DNA from: CAWGMT01 sp963823675
Lineage (GTDB): Bacteria > Planctomycetota > Planctomycetia > Isosphaerales > Isosphaeraceae
Assembly: GCA_963823675.1 (NCBI GenBank)
Contig: CAWGMT010000008.1
Coordinates: forward strand, 992,001 to 1,056,000
Reading direction: 5' to 3'
DNA: 64,000 nt
In this document: piece after piece, positions 11,273 to 20,338 of the stretch
Layout: each line of letters begins with the position of its first letter
Position numbering within the stretch: position 1 is the first letter of the stretch
Notes under the pieces: model-generated
The model's database searches: none
Seen by the model: the letters and a program-made list of their open reading frames with translations, nothing else
Told to the model about the DNA's origin: nothing
Translations under genes and position numbers: made by a program

Positions 11273-13915
11273 TCAAGCTCTGTCCGCCGGCTTGCACCCT
11301 GCGAGTTCGCGCCTTTGTCCCAGGCGCCGCCGCCAGGCGGCCGCGAGGGGCAGCGACATGATCGCGGCGATGATCACGGTCATGATTCCCTGTGAGCCGC
11401 CTTCGACAAACCCGTAGCTGTGCAGCCCGACGCCGAGAACGAAGTTGACGCCGTACCATGCCATGACGACCGACAGGAAGCAGACGACGGACGCCACGAC
11501 CAAGTTGAACGAGCTGATCCATCCCGCGAAACGGCCATGGAGCGGAATCAGATAAACCAGGAGCGTGGTGAGCGCCCAGACTTCCTTGGGGTCCCAGCCC
11601 CAGAACCGGCCCCAGGAGTAGTCGGCCCAGACGCCGCCCAGGATCGTGCCTGCGGCGATCAGGAGCACGCCGACCTGCATGGTGCGGTAGATGAAGTTGG
11701 ATAGGGGCTTGACGATCATGGCGGTCCGCTGCATGGCCCGGCCACGCGCATCCAGCTTGAGCTGCGCTTGGGACAATTCCGGCGCGGGATCGGGAGTTTC
11801 GTGGTCGCGGAAGGTGAGCCGATTCACGATCTCACCCCCGACAGCCAGCAGGCCGGCCAACGAAAACATCCCGCCCACCAGCCCCATGAGCGCACAGATG
11901 TAGAAGAGCGTGTCTCCGCCGCCGGATGAAGATGACGACGAGCCATCCGAGCCCGCGATCGACCACTGCGGCCCGAGCAATCCGTACGACGCGGCGACAC
12001 CCGCGCCGCCGACGGCCAGAAGCGGTACGCCTGGGATCAAGAGGAGTGCCAGCTCACGGAATCTGGGAGAACGGCGATAGGTCGCAGTCAGGTAGTAAAG
12101 CGTAGCGATCAGGCCCAAGCCCCAGGCCAGAGCGAACGCGGCGTAGCTCGACACCTCGGTCAAGACGTGAATCGTGAGCCAGAGGTTACTGCGCAAGACC
12201 GGCTGAAGGCCCTTGATGCTGGGGTCCAGGAGCGGGACGTTGGCCGCGGTGATCGTTCCCAGGAGCGCGACCGCCGAGCCGGCGAGAGCCATGAAAACTC
12301 TGCGATAAATCATCTCGAAGACAAACGACAGGACCGCGGCGACGAGTGAAACCCAGATGACGGTCTCGTACATGTTGGTCACCGGGGCCCAGCCCGAGAT
12401 CCCCACGCGCAGATAGAAACCGTAGATTTCCAGGCTGATTCCGATCACTAGCCCGGTCAGTCCCAGGCGGTAGATCGTCGAGCCCAGGAGCTCGGAAAAC
12501 GACCTGGCGCCGGTCACTGTCACGAACCCCAGGCTGATAGCCAGAAGCGCGAGGGCAATGCCGTAGGCGTACGGGGCCTGCCAAAAGGGGTTCATCGCGT
12601 TGAAGTGCGTCTCGCGATCGATCATCGCGACCGTGGGGTACTTGGTCGCGTTGACGGCTTCGCCCAGAGCTCTCGTGGCGGACAAGAACTTCGAGGCCGT
12701 ACTCGATGCGACCTGACCGGGGGCGCTGATCTCGGCCCGCTCCAGCTCGTGAAAAGCGGCGAGGAAACCGCGCAGCGGCCCTTCGGAGTAGCCGGCGGCG
12801 ATCAGCTCTTCGGGCTTTGATTTCAAGAGCACCTTCAAGGGCACCCAGACGGAGTTGTCGCGCAGCCAGTCGGAATAGCGCTTGTCGAAGGCCGCGTCCT
12901 CGGTCGGATCGTGGCGGTCGTCGCGCGGGACGTCGTTCCAGAAGGTCGCGACCGCTTTCAGCTCGTCAAGCGTCCAGAGCGGCATGTCGCGCGTGCCCTT
13001 CTCGCGCGCCTGCTTGATCGATCGGGCGGTATCCGCCAGGTACTGCGCCCCCGATGGGCGGGGCATGATCAGGACCAGGTCCGAGGTCTGGAGCCGCTCG
13101 CCGCTATAGGCCTTGTAGGTCATGAGCCGCGTGGCGACCTCGACCGCGCGCCGCTCCACCTCGGTCAGCCGCGGGGCCGATTGGGGATTGGCATTGAAAC
13201 GGCGCTGCTGATTCTGGAGATCGGAAGCCCATTCCAGAAAAGAAACCGGCTGTCCCGTGACCCTGATCTGGGCCGAGTCGAGCTCGCGTGGCGTGAGCCA
13301 CTTATGTTCCTCGGTCAGCCTGGCGGCAAGCTCGGCGATGGTCTGCCGGTCCTGGATCGGCAGACTGGAGCCGCGCACGAGAGCGGTCAGCGCCGCGGCC
13401 GTCACGCCTTCGTCGTTCGCCAGCGTCTCGAGCCGTGATTTCAAAGCGGCGGGAGTGGTCGGCTTGGCGGCGATGCCCTTGAGCCGCGCGGACCTTTCGT
13501 CCGCCATGATCAAGCGGCGCAGCGGCAGGTAATCGACCAGAATGAACGGCTTGTCGTCCCAGTTTTCGGGATCGATCGTCCAGCCGAGGAACGCACCGAC
13601 AGGCCCCCATTTTTCGATTACCGGCTGGGGAGCATCCTTGCGAGGGGCCGACGCGGGGTCGAGGATCCTGGCGATCTCCTCGCGGGGATCGGCCAGCTTG
13701 ATCGTCTCGCGGCTGTAAACCTGTTTGACCTCTTCGCGCGCCACGGTGTCGAGTGGTTTGACGCGTCCCTCGTGCATCACGGCCACCTTGCCGAGCAGCT
13801 CGTAGCTCGGCCCGGTGCCCAGCGATTTGACCTCCTCGGCTCCCCGCGCGGGGATGGAGGCCGCCAACATGCCGGCGAGGAGCAATGCACCGATATCTCT
13901 GCCGATTCGTCTCAT
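11273..13915 (-). CDS. ccsA: Cytochrome c biogenesis protein, CcsA/ResC type with large N-terminal domain
   Basis: The start is set at ATG 13915 (MRRIGRDIGALLLAG), which yields a signal peptide ending near PARGAEE; upstream in-frame codons overlap the resB end. The first half of about 500 residues is a soluble domain of the kind often fused to planctomycete CcsA. The second half is polytopic, with the tryptophan-rich haem-handling motif WGRFWGWDPKEVWAL followed by a histidine helix (LVYLIPLHGRFAGW) and further transmembrane segments. System II cytochrome c maturation uses ResB and CcsA to export haem and ligate it to CxxCH proteins on the outer face of the membrane. The gene lies 98 bases downstream of resB and is probably cotranscribed with it. 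Confidence 0.85.
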   Translation of the reverse strand: MRRIGRDIGALLLAGMLAASIPARGAEEVKSLGTGPSYELLGKVAVMHEGRVKPLDTVAREEVKQVYSRETIKLADPREEIARILDPASAPRKDAPQPVIEKWGPVGAFLGWTIDPENWDDKPFILVDYLPLRRLIMADERSARLKGIAAKPTTPAALKSRLETLANDEGVTAAALTALVRGSSLPIQDRQTIAELAARLTEEHKWLTPRELDSAQIRVTGQPVSFLEWASDLQNQQRRFNANPQSAPRLTEVERRAVEVATRLMTYKAYSGERLQTSDLVLIMPRPSGAQYLADTARSIKQAREKGTRDMPLWTLDELKAVATFWNDVPRDDRHDPTEDAAFDKRYSDWLRDNSVWVPLKVLLKSKPEELIAAGYSEGPLRGFLAAFHELERAEISAPGQVASSTASKFLSATRALGEAVNATKYPTVAMIDRETHFNAMNPFWQAPYAYGIALALLAISLGFVTVTGARSFSELLGSTIYRLGLTGLVIGISLEIYGFYLRVGISGWAPVTNMYETVIWVSLVAAVLSFVFEMIYRRVFMALAGSAVALLGTITAANVPLLDPSIKGLQPVLRSNLWLTIHVLTEVSSYAAFALAWGLGLIATLYYLTATYRRSPRFRELALLLIPGVPLLAVGGAGVAASYGLLGPQWSIAGSDGSSSSSSGGGDTLFYICALMGLVGGMFSLAGLLAVGGEIVNRLTFRDHETPDPAPELSQAQLKLDARGRAMQRTAMIVKPLSNFIYRTMQVGVLLIAAGTILGGVWADYSWGRFWGWDPKEVWALTTLLVYLIPLHGRFAGWISSFNLVVASVVCFLSVVMAWYGVNFVLGVGLHSYGFVEGGSQGIMTVIIAAIMSLPLAAAWRRRLGQRRELAGCKPADRA

Positions 13916-14013
13916 CACTGGGTCTCCGACGGGCCGCCCCGATTCGCGGCCGATGCCGCCTGTCGAATGGAAACACGCATCAAGCGACACATCCAAATTG
14001 ATTGTAGCGGAGC

Positions 14014-16182
14014 TCACAGTTCGTCCGCCACAGCCTGCGGCTCCGTCAAGTTGACCTTCCTGCCGAGCTTGGCGGCCGCGCGCTCGCGCTCTTTCTTGCC
14101 GCCGTCGGTAAAGATTCCCGCCCGCATATAGAACTGGAGGAACGCGCCGAAGACTACGAGGAAACAACCGGCGTAGATGATGGGCCGGCCCGGGTTCTTG
14201 GCGACCTGAAAGACCGACTGGAATTGACCCGTAAACTGCCGGGTCTGGGGGTCGCGCACGCGTATGTAATTTGACTGATAGAACGTGTAGCCGCGATGGT
14301 CGAGCGGGTGGTTCATCGAGATCGTGTACGGCTGGTCCTTGATGCCGAGAGACTTGTCCGTCAGCCGAACCTGGCTGACGAAGTGGGTCGCCTGTTCGGT
14401 GCCCGGCTCAAAGCCCATGTCGAAGTCGTCGAGCTTGAGCTCGAAGCCCAGCGGCTTGCGATCGACGTCGTAGGTAATCTGGTAGACCGAGTCGCGGAAG
14501 GCCACCAACCGGGGCGGCGGCGGTTCGAGGTTCTCCGAACGGCTCAACCAGATCTCCCTGGCCTGGCCGTCCACGGTCATCTCGGCCCGACAGGCCGCGA
14601 TTCCGTTGCCCATCTGGCCCTTGGGGAGCACGACCGGCTCGTAGATTTGCTTTTCCACGGCCGCGGAAAGAAATTCGTCGACCTGGAACGTGATCGTCAT
14701 CGGCATGTTGGCGCTGCCGCCGAAGGCGACCAAGTTCTGACCCTTGGCAAGCGGCCCGGCCGCGCGCAGCTCGCCTTGACTGCCCTTCCCGCGGCCGAAG
14801 ACACGGTAATAGAGCGCATCACCGGGACCAGCCAGGATATCGATCTGACCGAACCGCCGATTCGTTTTGGGGTCGAGAGTGGGGAACACCATGTAATGAA
14901 TCGCGGCCAGCGGCTTGGCCGGCGGCTGCTCCGGATGGTCCGACGCGGGGATCACGTTGGGGACCATCGGCAAGTTTGCCAGTGCCATGTGGGTGACCGG
15001 CTCATTCTGACCAGACTGGATCTTGAACAGGGCGATCGGGATTGAGTCTTCGCCGAGCACTCCATCGAGCCCGCCGGTGTGGGTGGGGAAGTCGGTGGTT
15101 TCGCTGAGCGTGACTTTCAGATCGCTCTCGGGAAGCGCGACGGACTTTCCCTGGTGTCCGCCCAGGGCCCAGTCGTAAATCCGTGACCGGCCCGACCGAT
15201 CCTGGTACCGGAACCGGGCAACCCCACCCGCTTCCGTGGTGACGGGCGGCTTGAGGAAGTCGTTGACCAGCTCGCCGCGATCGACATGGGCAAAGGTCAA
15301 AAGCGCCGGAGGCTGACTGCGGGTGACGCGGTAGAACCTTTTCTCGGTGACAAACCAGTGGTCTTCCTCGGATTCGAAAGCGTCCTGCGCCCTGCGCATC
15401 CCGGGCCCCTTGAAATGAAGCCCGAGGCGGATCATGGGCGAGCCGTCAGGGTCGGCCACGTGCGCCACGGCCGGGACCGCGGCCGGCAAGTGCTCCTTGA
15501 CCACGAACCGGAACGGGTCACCCGGCTGGCTCAAGATCTCGCCGTCTGACCGGGACGAGCCGCTCACTCCCGAGGAAATCAGCGAGCCGGCACGGCCCAG
15601 CAGTCCAGGGCTGCGCGGATTGCTGGGCCCCCACGGGAACGGGCCCGGATGGAACGGCAGGTCATATTCGCGACCCTGCTCGCGAGTATGAGGATCGACC
15701 TCCTGAATGCGGATTACCGGATAATCGATCCGGACCAGTTCGCCTTTCACGTCCCCCTCGAGCATGCCGACCTGTCCTTCGTCGGCCGTGCGCACACTGA
15801 AGAACGCTCCGAAGAGGACGATCAAAAGCCCCGCGTGAGTGACAACGAACCCGGTCTGGCGCTTTTTCCAAGGAAAGCGGATCAGGGCCGCACACAGGAT
15901 ATTCGCGCCGAGAAATGCGAGCAGGATGGCAAATCCCGGGCTGCGATAAACGTACTCCTGCGAAGCTGCCGCCCCATACCAGGATTCGAAGAAGGTCGCG
16001 TAAGCCAGAGTCGCCGCCAGCAAGCTGAGTGAACACACCGCGAGCTTGACCGAAGCCAGGAAGTGATAGATTCCATCGACCGCACCCGCCAATCGATCCG
16101 CGGGCGACCGAGCCTCCGCGCGTCCCTCGCGACGCGGAGACGAAGAGGATGCGGGGGAAATCCGTTTGGTCACACTCGCCAT
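14014..16182 (-). CDS. resB: ResB-like cytochrome c biogenesis protein
   Basis: This 722-residue protein has hydrophobic segments near residues 45-65, 80-100 and 112-130 (SVKLAVCSLSLLAATLAYAT and GFVVTHAGLLIVLFGAFFSV). A long periplasmic domain follows, then a last membrane helix near residue 670 (YAGCFLVVFGAFLQFYM). This is the ResB layout, including the histidine in the THAG segment and the HRGYTFYQSNY motif before the last helix. It acts with CcsA in System II haem ligation. The sigma factor with a haem site lies 217 bases upstream on the same strand and CcsA follows after 98 bases, so the three may form one unit. Confidence 0.85.
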   Translation of the reverse strand: MASVTKRISPASSSSPRREGRAEARSPADRLAGAVDGIYHFLASVKLAVCSLSLLAATLAYATFFESWYGAAASQEYVYRSPGFAILLAFLGANILCAALIRFPWKKRQTGFVVTHAGLLIVLFGAFFSVRTADEGQVGMLEGDVKGELVRIDYPVIRIQEVDPHTREQGREYDLPFHPGPFPWGPSNPRSPGLLGRAGSLISSGVSGSSRSDGEILSQPGDPFRFVVKEHLPAAVPAVAHVADPDGSPMIRLGLHFKGPGMRRAQDAFESEEDHWFVTEKRFYRVTRSQPPALLTFAHVDRGELVNDFLKPPVTTEAGGVARFRYQDRSGRSRIYDWALGGHQGKSVALPESDLKVTLSETTDFPTHTGGLDGVLGEDSIPIALFKIQSGQNEPVTHMALANLPMVPNVIPASDHPEQPPAKPLAAIHYMVFPTLDPKTNRRFGQIDILAGPGDALYYRVFGRGKGSQGELRAAGPLAKGQNLVAFGGSANMPMTITFQVDEFLSAAVEKQIYEPVVLPKGQMGNGIAACRAEMTVDGQAREIWLSRSENLEPPPPRLVAFRDSVYQITYDVDRKPLGFELKLDDFDMGFEPGTEQATHFVSQVRLTDKSLGIKDQPYTISMNHPLDHRGYTFYQSNYIRVRDPQTRQFTGQFQSVFQVAKNPGRPIIYAGCFLVVFGAFLQFYMRAGIFTDGGKKERERAAAKLGRKVNLTEPQAVADEL

Positions 16183-16399
16183 AGCTTTTCACCCATGCGC
16201 GACGGGAGGGCCCCAGGGAAGGCAACGGAGGGCGGGAAACTTCGCACCAGATCGATCAAACTCGTTCACCTGCACCATTCTAGTCGGCGGAAGGCCGGTA
16301 GACCAGCCTTATCGCCGGCCCATCCCCCCAAGGCGGCTCATGACGGCAGCGTCCGGCGGAATCGCCTGAGAATAGATACGGCCGACGCGCGGGGATCGT

Positions 16400-17425
16400 T
16401 CACTGACGGAAGATCTCGTGGCACTTGAGGCAACTGGTGTTAAGTTCTCGAGCGGCCGCCAGGATTGCGGGCTCATCACTCGCGCGGCTGGCCAGAGCAA
16501 GCTGGATGGCGGATCGGTGCATTTCGACCGTCCATTCCCGCCATTGCTCCGGCTGCTTGGCGGGTTGATGTTCTTCGAGCTTGAGGGCAACCTGCGCGGA
16601 CCGCCGGGCCAGGTTCGCGAGCTGGGAATGCGGGAGGTCGCGTCTTCCCTGAAGCAGCTCGGCGAGGGTGGATTCCAGGCCCTGGCCGCCCGCCCTTGGC
16701 GGTTTGAAGCAAACCATCGCCTGGCGAATTTCCCAGGCCGCATGGCCATTCACAAAGGCCATGCTCCGAATGCCGTAAACGGCGAGGCAAATTCCCACGA
16801 GCAAGACCCCCAGCGAGACACCGCGATCGCTGAGCCGCTGCCTCAGGAGCCCCCGCGCCCGCTCGAGCCGGCGCGATATCGAGCCCGCCGGCCAGCCGAG
16901 CGTCCTTGCAGCCTCCTGGTGTGTCTTTCCCTCCAGGTCGCAGAGGACGACCGGCGCACGGTATTTCTCCGGCATCTGTCGCAATTCGTCCTCGATCAAG
17001 CACCGCAGATCGCGGCTCTCAAGTTCGACCGAGGGATCAACCAGGGGATGAAATTGCTCCGGCAACCCAAACAGGGATCCTTGCGGGTTATCGCCGTAGG
17101 GCGCGCTTCGCGCCAGGGCCGACGTCAACGATTCGCGCGTCCGTCGCCGGCCGAGATCAGCTCGCGCGTGCAACGCCAGCCGGTGGGCGACGGCGCGCAG
17201 CCAGCCGCCGACCGACCCCCTCCAAGGCACGCACGAGGCTTTCCGGGCCAAAACGAGGAACGTCGCCTGGTAAACGTCCTCGACATCGTGATCGTCGCGG
17301 AGAACACGCCGGCAGACCCCCTCGACAAGCGCCCCGTGACGCTCCACCAGGGTCACGAACGCCGCCTCTTCGCGACGGTTCACAAACCGCTCCAGCAATA
17401 TCGCGTCGCTCAACTGCTTGGGCAT
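16400..17425 (-). CDS. ECF sigma factor fused to a membrane helix and a C-terminal c-type haem domain
   Basis: This is a 341-residue protein. Residues about 20-90 are sigma region 2 (DVEDVYQATFLVLARKAS, WLRAVAHRLAL). Residues about 139-195 are region 4 (LPEKYR-like MPEKYRAPVVLCDLEGKTH, then GSISRRLERARGLLR). A transmembrane helix follows at about 203-223 (GVSLGVLLVGICLAVYGI). The remaining 115 residues are mostly helical and end in CLKCHEIF, where C332, C335 and H336 form a covalent haem site at the very end, as in cytochrome c'-like four-helix proteins. By topology the sigma domains face the cytoplasm and the haem domain faces the periplasm. That would suit a membrane-tethered sensor of redox state or a small ligand. 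ECF sigma factors with C-terminal extensions are known in planctomycetes; the haem role here is inference. The ResB/CcsA genes downstream could supply the haem. Confidence 0.85.
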   Translation of the reverse strand: MPKQLSDAILLERFVNRREEAAFVTLVERHGALVEGVCRRVLRDDHDVEDVYQATFLVLARKASCVPWRGSVGGWLRAVAHRLALHARADLGRRRTRESLTSALARSAPYGDNPQGSLFGLPEQFHPLVDPSVELESRDLRCLIEDELRQMPEKYRAPVVLCDLEGKTHQEAARTLGWPAGSISRRLERARGLLRQRLSDRGVSLGVLLVGICLAVYGIRSMAFVNGHAAWEIRQAMVCFKPPRAGGQGLESTLAELLQGRRDLPHSQLANLARRSAQVALKLEEHQPAKQPEQWREWTVEMHRSAIQLALASRASDEPAILAAARELNTSCLKCHEIFRQ

Positions 17426-17606
17426 TGCCGCCTATCGCCTCCGCCAATCCCACCAAGCTTCATCTCTCTACTTCATAATGCCCGTTCGAAGGCCCGCCAA
17501 ATGCAAAAATCCAGAACGGCGAGAATTCGGGTGCGAACCGGAAAATGGAGATTCTGGAGCAAATAGCTTGACCGCGGTCAAGACACGCGGAGGCAAGGTC
17601 TAATCT

Positions 17607-18491
17607 TCAAGGGGCCAGCAGCAGTTTGTTCATGCGGCGGACGACGTCCTTCATGGTCTCCAGGTCACCGAGACCAACCTCAGCCGTGATCCATCCCTGG
17701 TAACCGACTTCGAGAAGTGCGCCGCGGACCGCGTTCCAGTCGATTTCGCCTTCGCCGAGCCGGTAATCGAACCGTTTGGGCTTGGCGTATTCCTTGATGT
17801 GAACCTTCAAGATCCGCTTTCCGAGCTCTCGGATCCACTGCTCGGGGTAGCCGTACTCGACGATGTTGCCCACGTCGAAGTAAGCGCCGACCCAGGGGCT
17901 CGCGAATTCGTCGATATAGCGGGCGAACTCGACGGGACTGAGCAGGAACTTGTTCCAAACCTCTTCGATCGCGATCTTGATGCCGTGCTTCTGGGCATCG
18001 GGGATCAGCTTGCGTATGTTTTGCTGTGAGCGCTCGTAGGCTTCGCGGTAGTTCACCTTCTTGTTCACCACCGCGGGTACGACCAGCACCGTCGTGCCGC
18101 CGTAAGCCTTGCAATCGGCGAATTCTTGGCGGATTGCCTCCATGCCCCGGGCGACGACCCGAGGGTCGGGGTCCGAGAGCGTGTCGCGCCAGTGCCGCGA
18201 TCCGCTGACTCCGTGGATTACCAGGCCCGTCTTGTCCCGCGCGCTTTGCACCTCCTGCAAGTCGAGCTTGTTGGGACTGATCAGCTCTACACCTTCAAAT
18301 CCCGCCGCTTTCAGTAGTTGAAATACGGGCAGTGGAGGGCCCTCGCTCAAGCCGCCGAGCATGAAGGCCTTTTTCCATGCGCTCACGGGCCCTTCGGTTG
18401 CGGATGCGCTCCGGGCTCGGGAGGGCAGACTGGCGGCAACCACGGCCGCGCCCGCCGTACGGAGGAACGATCTGCGCTCGGTTCGATTCAT
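17607..18491 (-). CDS. Tat-exported sugar phosphate isomerase/epimerase (TIM barrel)
   Basis: The start is at ATG 18491, opening a twin-arginine signal (NRTERRSFLRTAGAAVV) that ends near ARSASA. The mature part is a xylose-isomerase-like TIM barrel: FEGVELISPNKLDL, IAIEEVWNKFLLSP, AYFDVGNIVEYGYPEQW, ILKVHIKEYAK, and GEGEIDW near the end. E, D, H and E residues sit where metal ligands occur in this family. Tat-exported members are common in planctomycetes and are thought to act on sugars or inositol-like compounds in the envelope. Its start faces the TPR-glycosyltransferase gene at 18695 (divergent, about 200 bases apart). Confidence 0.85.
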   Translation of the reverse strand: MNRTERRSFLRTAGAAVVAASLPSRARSASATEGPVSAWKKAFMLGGLSEGPPLPVFQLLKAAGFEGVELISPNKLDLQEVQSARDKTGLVIHGVSGSRHWRDTLSDPDPRVVARGMEAIRQEFADCKAYGGTTVLVVPAVVNKKVNYREAYERSQQNIRKLIPDAQKHGIKIAIEEVWNKFLLSPVEFARYIDEFASPWVGAYFDVGNIVEYGYPEQWIRELGKRILKVHIKEYAKPKRFDYRLGEGEIDWNAVRGALLEVGYQGWITAEVGLGDLETMKDVVRRMNKLLLAP

Positions 18492-18633
18492 GGGACGCTT
18501 TCCCGCGCGGGTTTGGGGATTGAACAACCGGCGCCTGGTGGTTGGTTCGCGGCCTGCCCCTTGCGCCGACCTTCAGGATACGCCGGCCGCACCAAGCCTG
18601 CCAGGGGGCGACCGGGCGCCGACCAAGTTGGGC

Positions 18634-18662
18634 TTGGAAGAGACGCCCGATCTCGGTTTACT
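18634..18662 (+). promoter_or_regulatory. Probable sigma70-type promoter of the TPR-glycosyltransferase gene
   Basis: TTGGAA (18634-18639) and TTTACT (18657-18662) are 17 bases apart. The block matches the one upstream of copy B (1978-2006) almost base for base. Confidence 0.5.
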
Positions 18663-18694
18663 TTGGTCGGCCCAGATCCGAAGGAGGGATGCCG

Positions 18695-20287
18695 ATGGAC
18701 AGGATGCCAGAAGTCACGTCGCCGCGACACAGAGACGCATCGCAACCCACGAGGCCGCACATCCTGACTCATGCGCCGGCGAAGGCTTTCGTCGACGTTG
18801 GGACGTCATGCCTTCGCCAGGGACGTTACGACGAAGCGCGGTTTTACCTGCGCGAATCGCTGCGGTTCCAGCCAGACGACCGGGGCACTCTGGTTAACCT
18901 CGGGGCGCTTGCCTGGGCGATGGGACGAGCCCTTGAGGCCGAGGGTTACTATCGCCGAGCATTGCAGCTTGAGCCCGACGATTATTCGATCGTCCACAGC
19001 CTGGGCAACTTACTTTGGCACCAGGGGTCCGCCGATGATGCCGCCCGGTTCTTTCGACGTGCGCTCGAGCTCAAGCCCGATTGCCCGGAGGCCTGGATGA
19101 ACCTCGGTGCGGTGCTGACCGATTTGACCCAATTCGATGAGGCGATAGCGTGCATCCAAGAATCACTGCGCCTTCGACCGGAATCGCACGAAGCGCACAA
19201 CAACCTGGGTGCGACGCTGGCGCGGCAAGGGAAGTGGGACAAGGCCCTGGCTTCTTACGACTGCGCGTTGCGGCTTCAACCCTCGTATGCCGAGGCGCGC
19301 CGGAATCGGGCGCTCGCCTGGCTGGCTCGCGGTGACTTCGAGCGCGGCTGGCCCGAGTTCGAATGGAGGCTCAGGTGTCGATCGCATGTCGGGTTAAGCC
19401 CGGCCTGCCCGCGCTGGACCGGGGAGGACCTCTGGGGAAGGACGATCCTCCTGCATTGCGAGCTGGGGTTGGGGGACACCATCCAGTTGATCCGCCTTGT
19501 GACCGAGGTCCGAAAGCGGAACGCCGGAGGGGTCGTCGTGATCTGCTCGAAGCCGCTCGGACGGCTGATCGCAACGTGTCGCGGGATCGACGTCGTGGCG
19601 GTCGAGGGTAGTCTGCTACCGCCGTTCGACGTGCACGCTTCGCTCTGGAGCCTGCCGGCGATCCTCGGCACCACACTCGCCAATTTGCCTGCCCCGAGAG
19701 CCTATCTCTCGGTCGACAGCGACACGATCGCTCTCTGGCGAACGGTCCTGGCGCGGGCCCTGGGAGACCATGACATGGACCACGCGATCAAGGTCGGAAT
19801 CGTCTGGCAGGGCAACCCTAAACTTGCGACGGATCGGGAAAGATCGTTCCGACTGCGAGAGCTTGAGCCCCTGGCTCGAGTTCCAGGCGTCCGCTTGATC
19901 AGTCTTCAGAAGGAGCACGGGCTGGATCAACTTCGTGAACTCGGCGGGCGGTTTTCCGTCGCGCAGCTCGCGAACGATGCTGCCGGGCCGGTAGATCGAC
20001 GCGACTTTCTGGACACGGCCGCAATCGTCAGCCAGTTGGACCTGGTGATCACCCCCGATAGCGCGGTCGCACACCTGGCCGGCAGTCTCGGGGCGCGGGT
20101 TTGGGTCGCCCTTCCGTCCGTGGCCGAGTGGCGCTGGATGCTCGACCGCGAAGATAGCCCCTGGTATCCCTCGATGAGGTTATTCCGCCAGACCACGGCC
20201 GGTGATTGGCAAGGGGTCTTCGCGCGGATGGCCCGGGCCCTGAGACGCAAGTTGACCACGCTGGACCGCGCGGAAGACGTCCCGTGA
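18695..20287 (+). CDS. TPR-repeat protein with glycosyltransferase domain, copy C
   Basis: The start is chosen at ATG 18695 (MDRMPEV) because AAGGAGG lies 7 bases upstream and copies A and B start equivalently; the frame is open further upstream. TPR units occupy residues about 25-230. The glycosyltransferase part contains LLHCELGLGDTIQLIRLV, VGIVWQGNPK and ITPDSAVAHLAGSLGARVW. The family's WRWMLDREDSPWYPSMRLFR segment follows, and the protein ends about 30 residues later. Unlike copy B it has a normal stop codon, so it gives the expected length of about 530 residues. The TPRs probably present a protein partner or acceptor to the sugar-transfer domain; specificity is unknown. Confidence 0.85.
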   Translation: MDRMPEVTSPRHRDASQPTRPHILTHAPAKAFVDVGTSCLRQGRYDEARFYLRESLRFQPDDRGTLVNLGALAWAMGRALEAEGYYRRALQLEPDDYSIVHSLGNLLWHQGSADDAARFFRRALELKPDCPEAWMNLGAVLTDLTQFDEAIACIQESLRLRPESHEAHNNLGATLARQGKWDKALASYDCALRLQPSYAEARRNRALAWLARGDFERGWPEFEWRLRCRSHVGLSPACPRWTGEDLWGRTILLHCELGLGDTIQLIRLVTEVRKRNAGGVVVICSKPLGRLIATCRGIDVVAVEGSLLPPFDVHASLWSLPAILGTTLANLPAPRAYLSVDSDTIALWRTVLARALGDHDMDHAIKVGIVWQGNPKLATDRERSFRLRELEPLARVPGVRLISLQKEHGLDQLRELGGRFSVAQLANDAAGPVDRRDFLDTAAIVSQLDLVITPDSAVAHLAGSLGARVWVALPSVAEWRWMLDREDSPWYPSMRLFRQTTAGDWQGVFARMARALRRKLTTLDRAEDVP

Positions 20288-20338
20288 ACCAGCAGTCGGC
20301 GCGCACCAGTCGCGAACGATCGAGGGGATCCGTGGAAC

